This document shows, piece after piece, positions 5,390-5,390 of a stretch of 5,390 nt of DNA; positions within the stretch are counted from its first letter, which is position 1, and each line of letters opens with the position of its first letter. The notes beneath the pieces were generated by a model that had not been told where the DNA came from, ran no database searches, and saw only the letters and a list, made by a program, of their open reading frames with translations. The stretch is from Anthropogastromicrobium sp963652495. GTDB lineage: Bacteria > Bacillota > Clostridia > Lachnospirales > Lachnospiraceae. The translations under genes were made by a program, and so were the position numbers. The stretch covers positions 1 to 5,390 of the forward strand of contig CAVJTU010000113.1 in assembly GCA_963652495.1 (NCBI GenBank), read 5' to 3'.

Positions 5390-5390
5390 T

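Overview
The window looks like chromosomal DNA of a low-to-mid GC Gram-positive anaerobe, most likely a Lachnospiraceae/Clostridia gut bacterium. This is inferred from gene content, AT-rich intergenic DNA, purine-rich ribosome binding sites and the style of the proteins; there is no rRNA or marker gene to fix the taxon. No phage, transposase, CRISPR or tRNA is visible.

Layout. Positions 1-88 hold a nested hairpin and a GGGGTCAAAA repeat unit. Two co-directional housekeeping-type genes follow: a SpoU/TrmH-family RNA methyltransferase (134-973) and, 39 bp later, a class V PLP-dependent cysteine desulfurase-like enzyme (1013-2188). A 44-bp convergent gap with a hairpin terminator separates them from a minus-strand gene (2233-3420). 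That gene encodes an eight-helix membrane protein resembling MsrQ/ferric reductases, fused to an extracytoplasmic FMN-binding domain with a covalent flavinylation motif. A 363-bp AT-rich divergent intergenic region (3421-3783) follows. It leads into a plus-strand gene (3784-5307) for a secreted 507-aa acidic protein related to Treponema pallidum Tp47. The window closes with a second GGGGTCAAAA repeat, here part of a nested inverted repeat that reaches the window end.

The most interesting part is the divergent pair. Its intergenic region holds three copies of GTTAG-N6-CTAA[T/C] (3536, 3611 and 3721), the last covering the -10 box of the promoter I assign to the Tp47-like gene. This suggests that one dimeric repressor controls the pair. 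The membrane protein keeps two His residues that could ligate a heme near the outer face but has Gln where MsrQ proteins usually have an inner His, and its FMN domain is predicted to lie outside. The secreted protein carries DAVSSAT, close to the DAVSGAT flavinylation site of its neighbour. I propose, as inference only, that the pair forms an extracytoplasmic flavin/heme redox unit with a surface partner.
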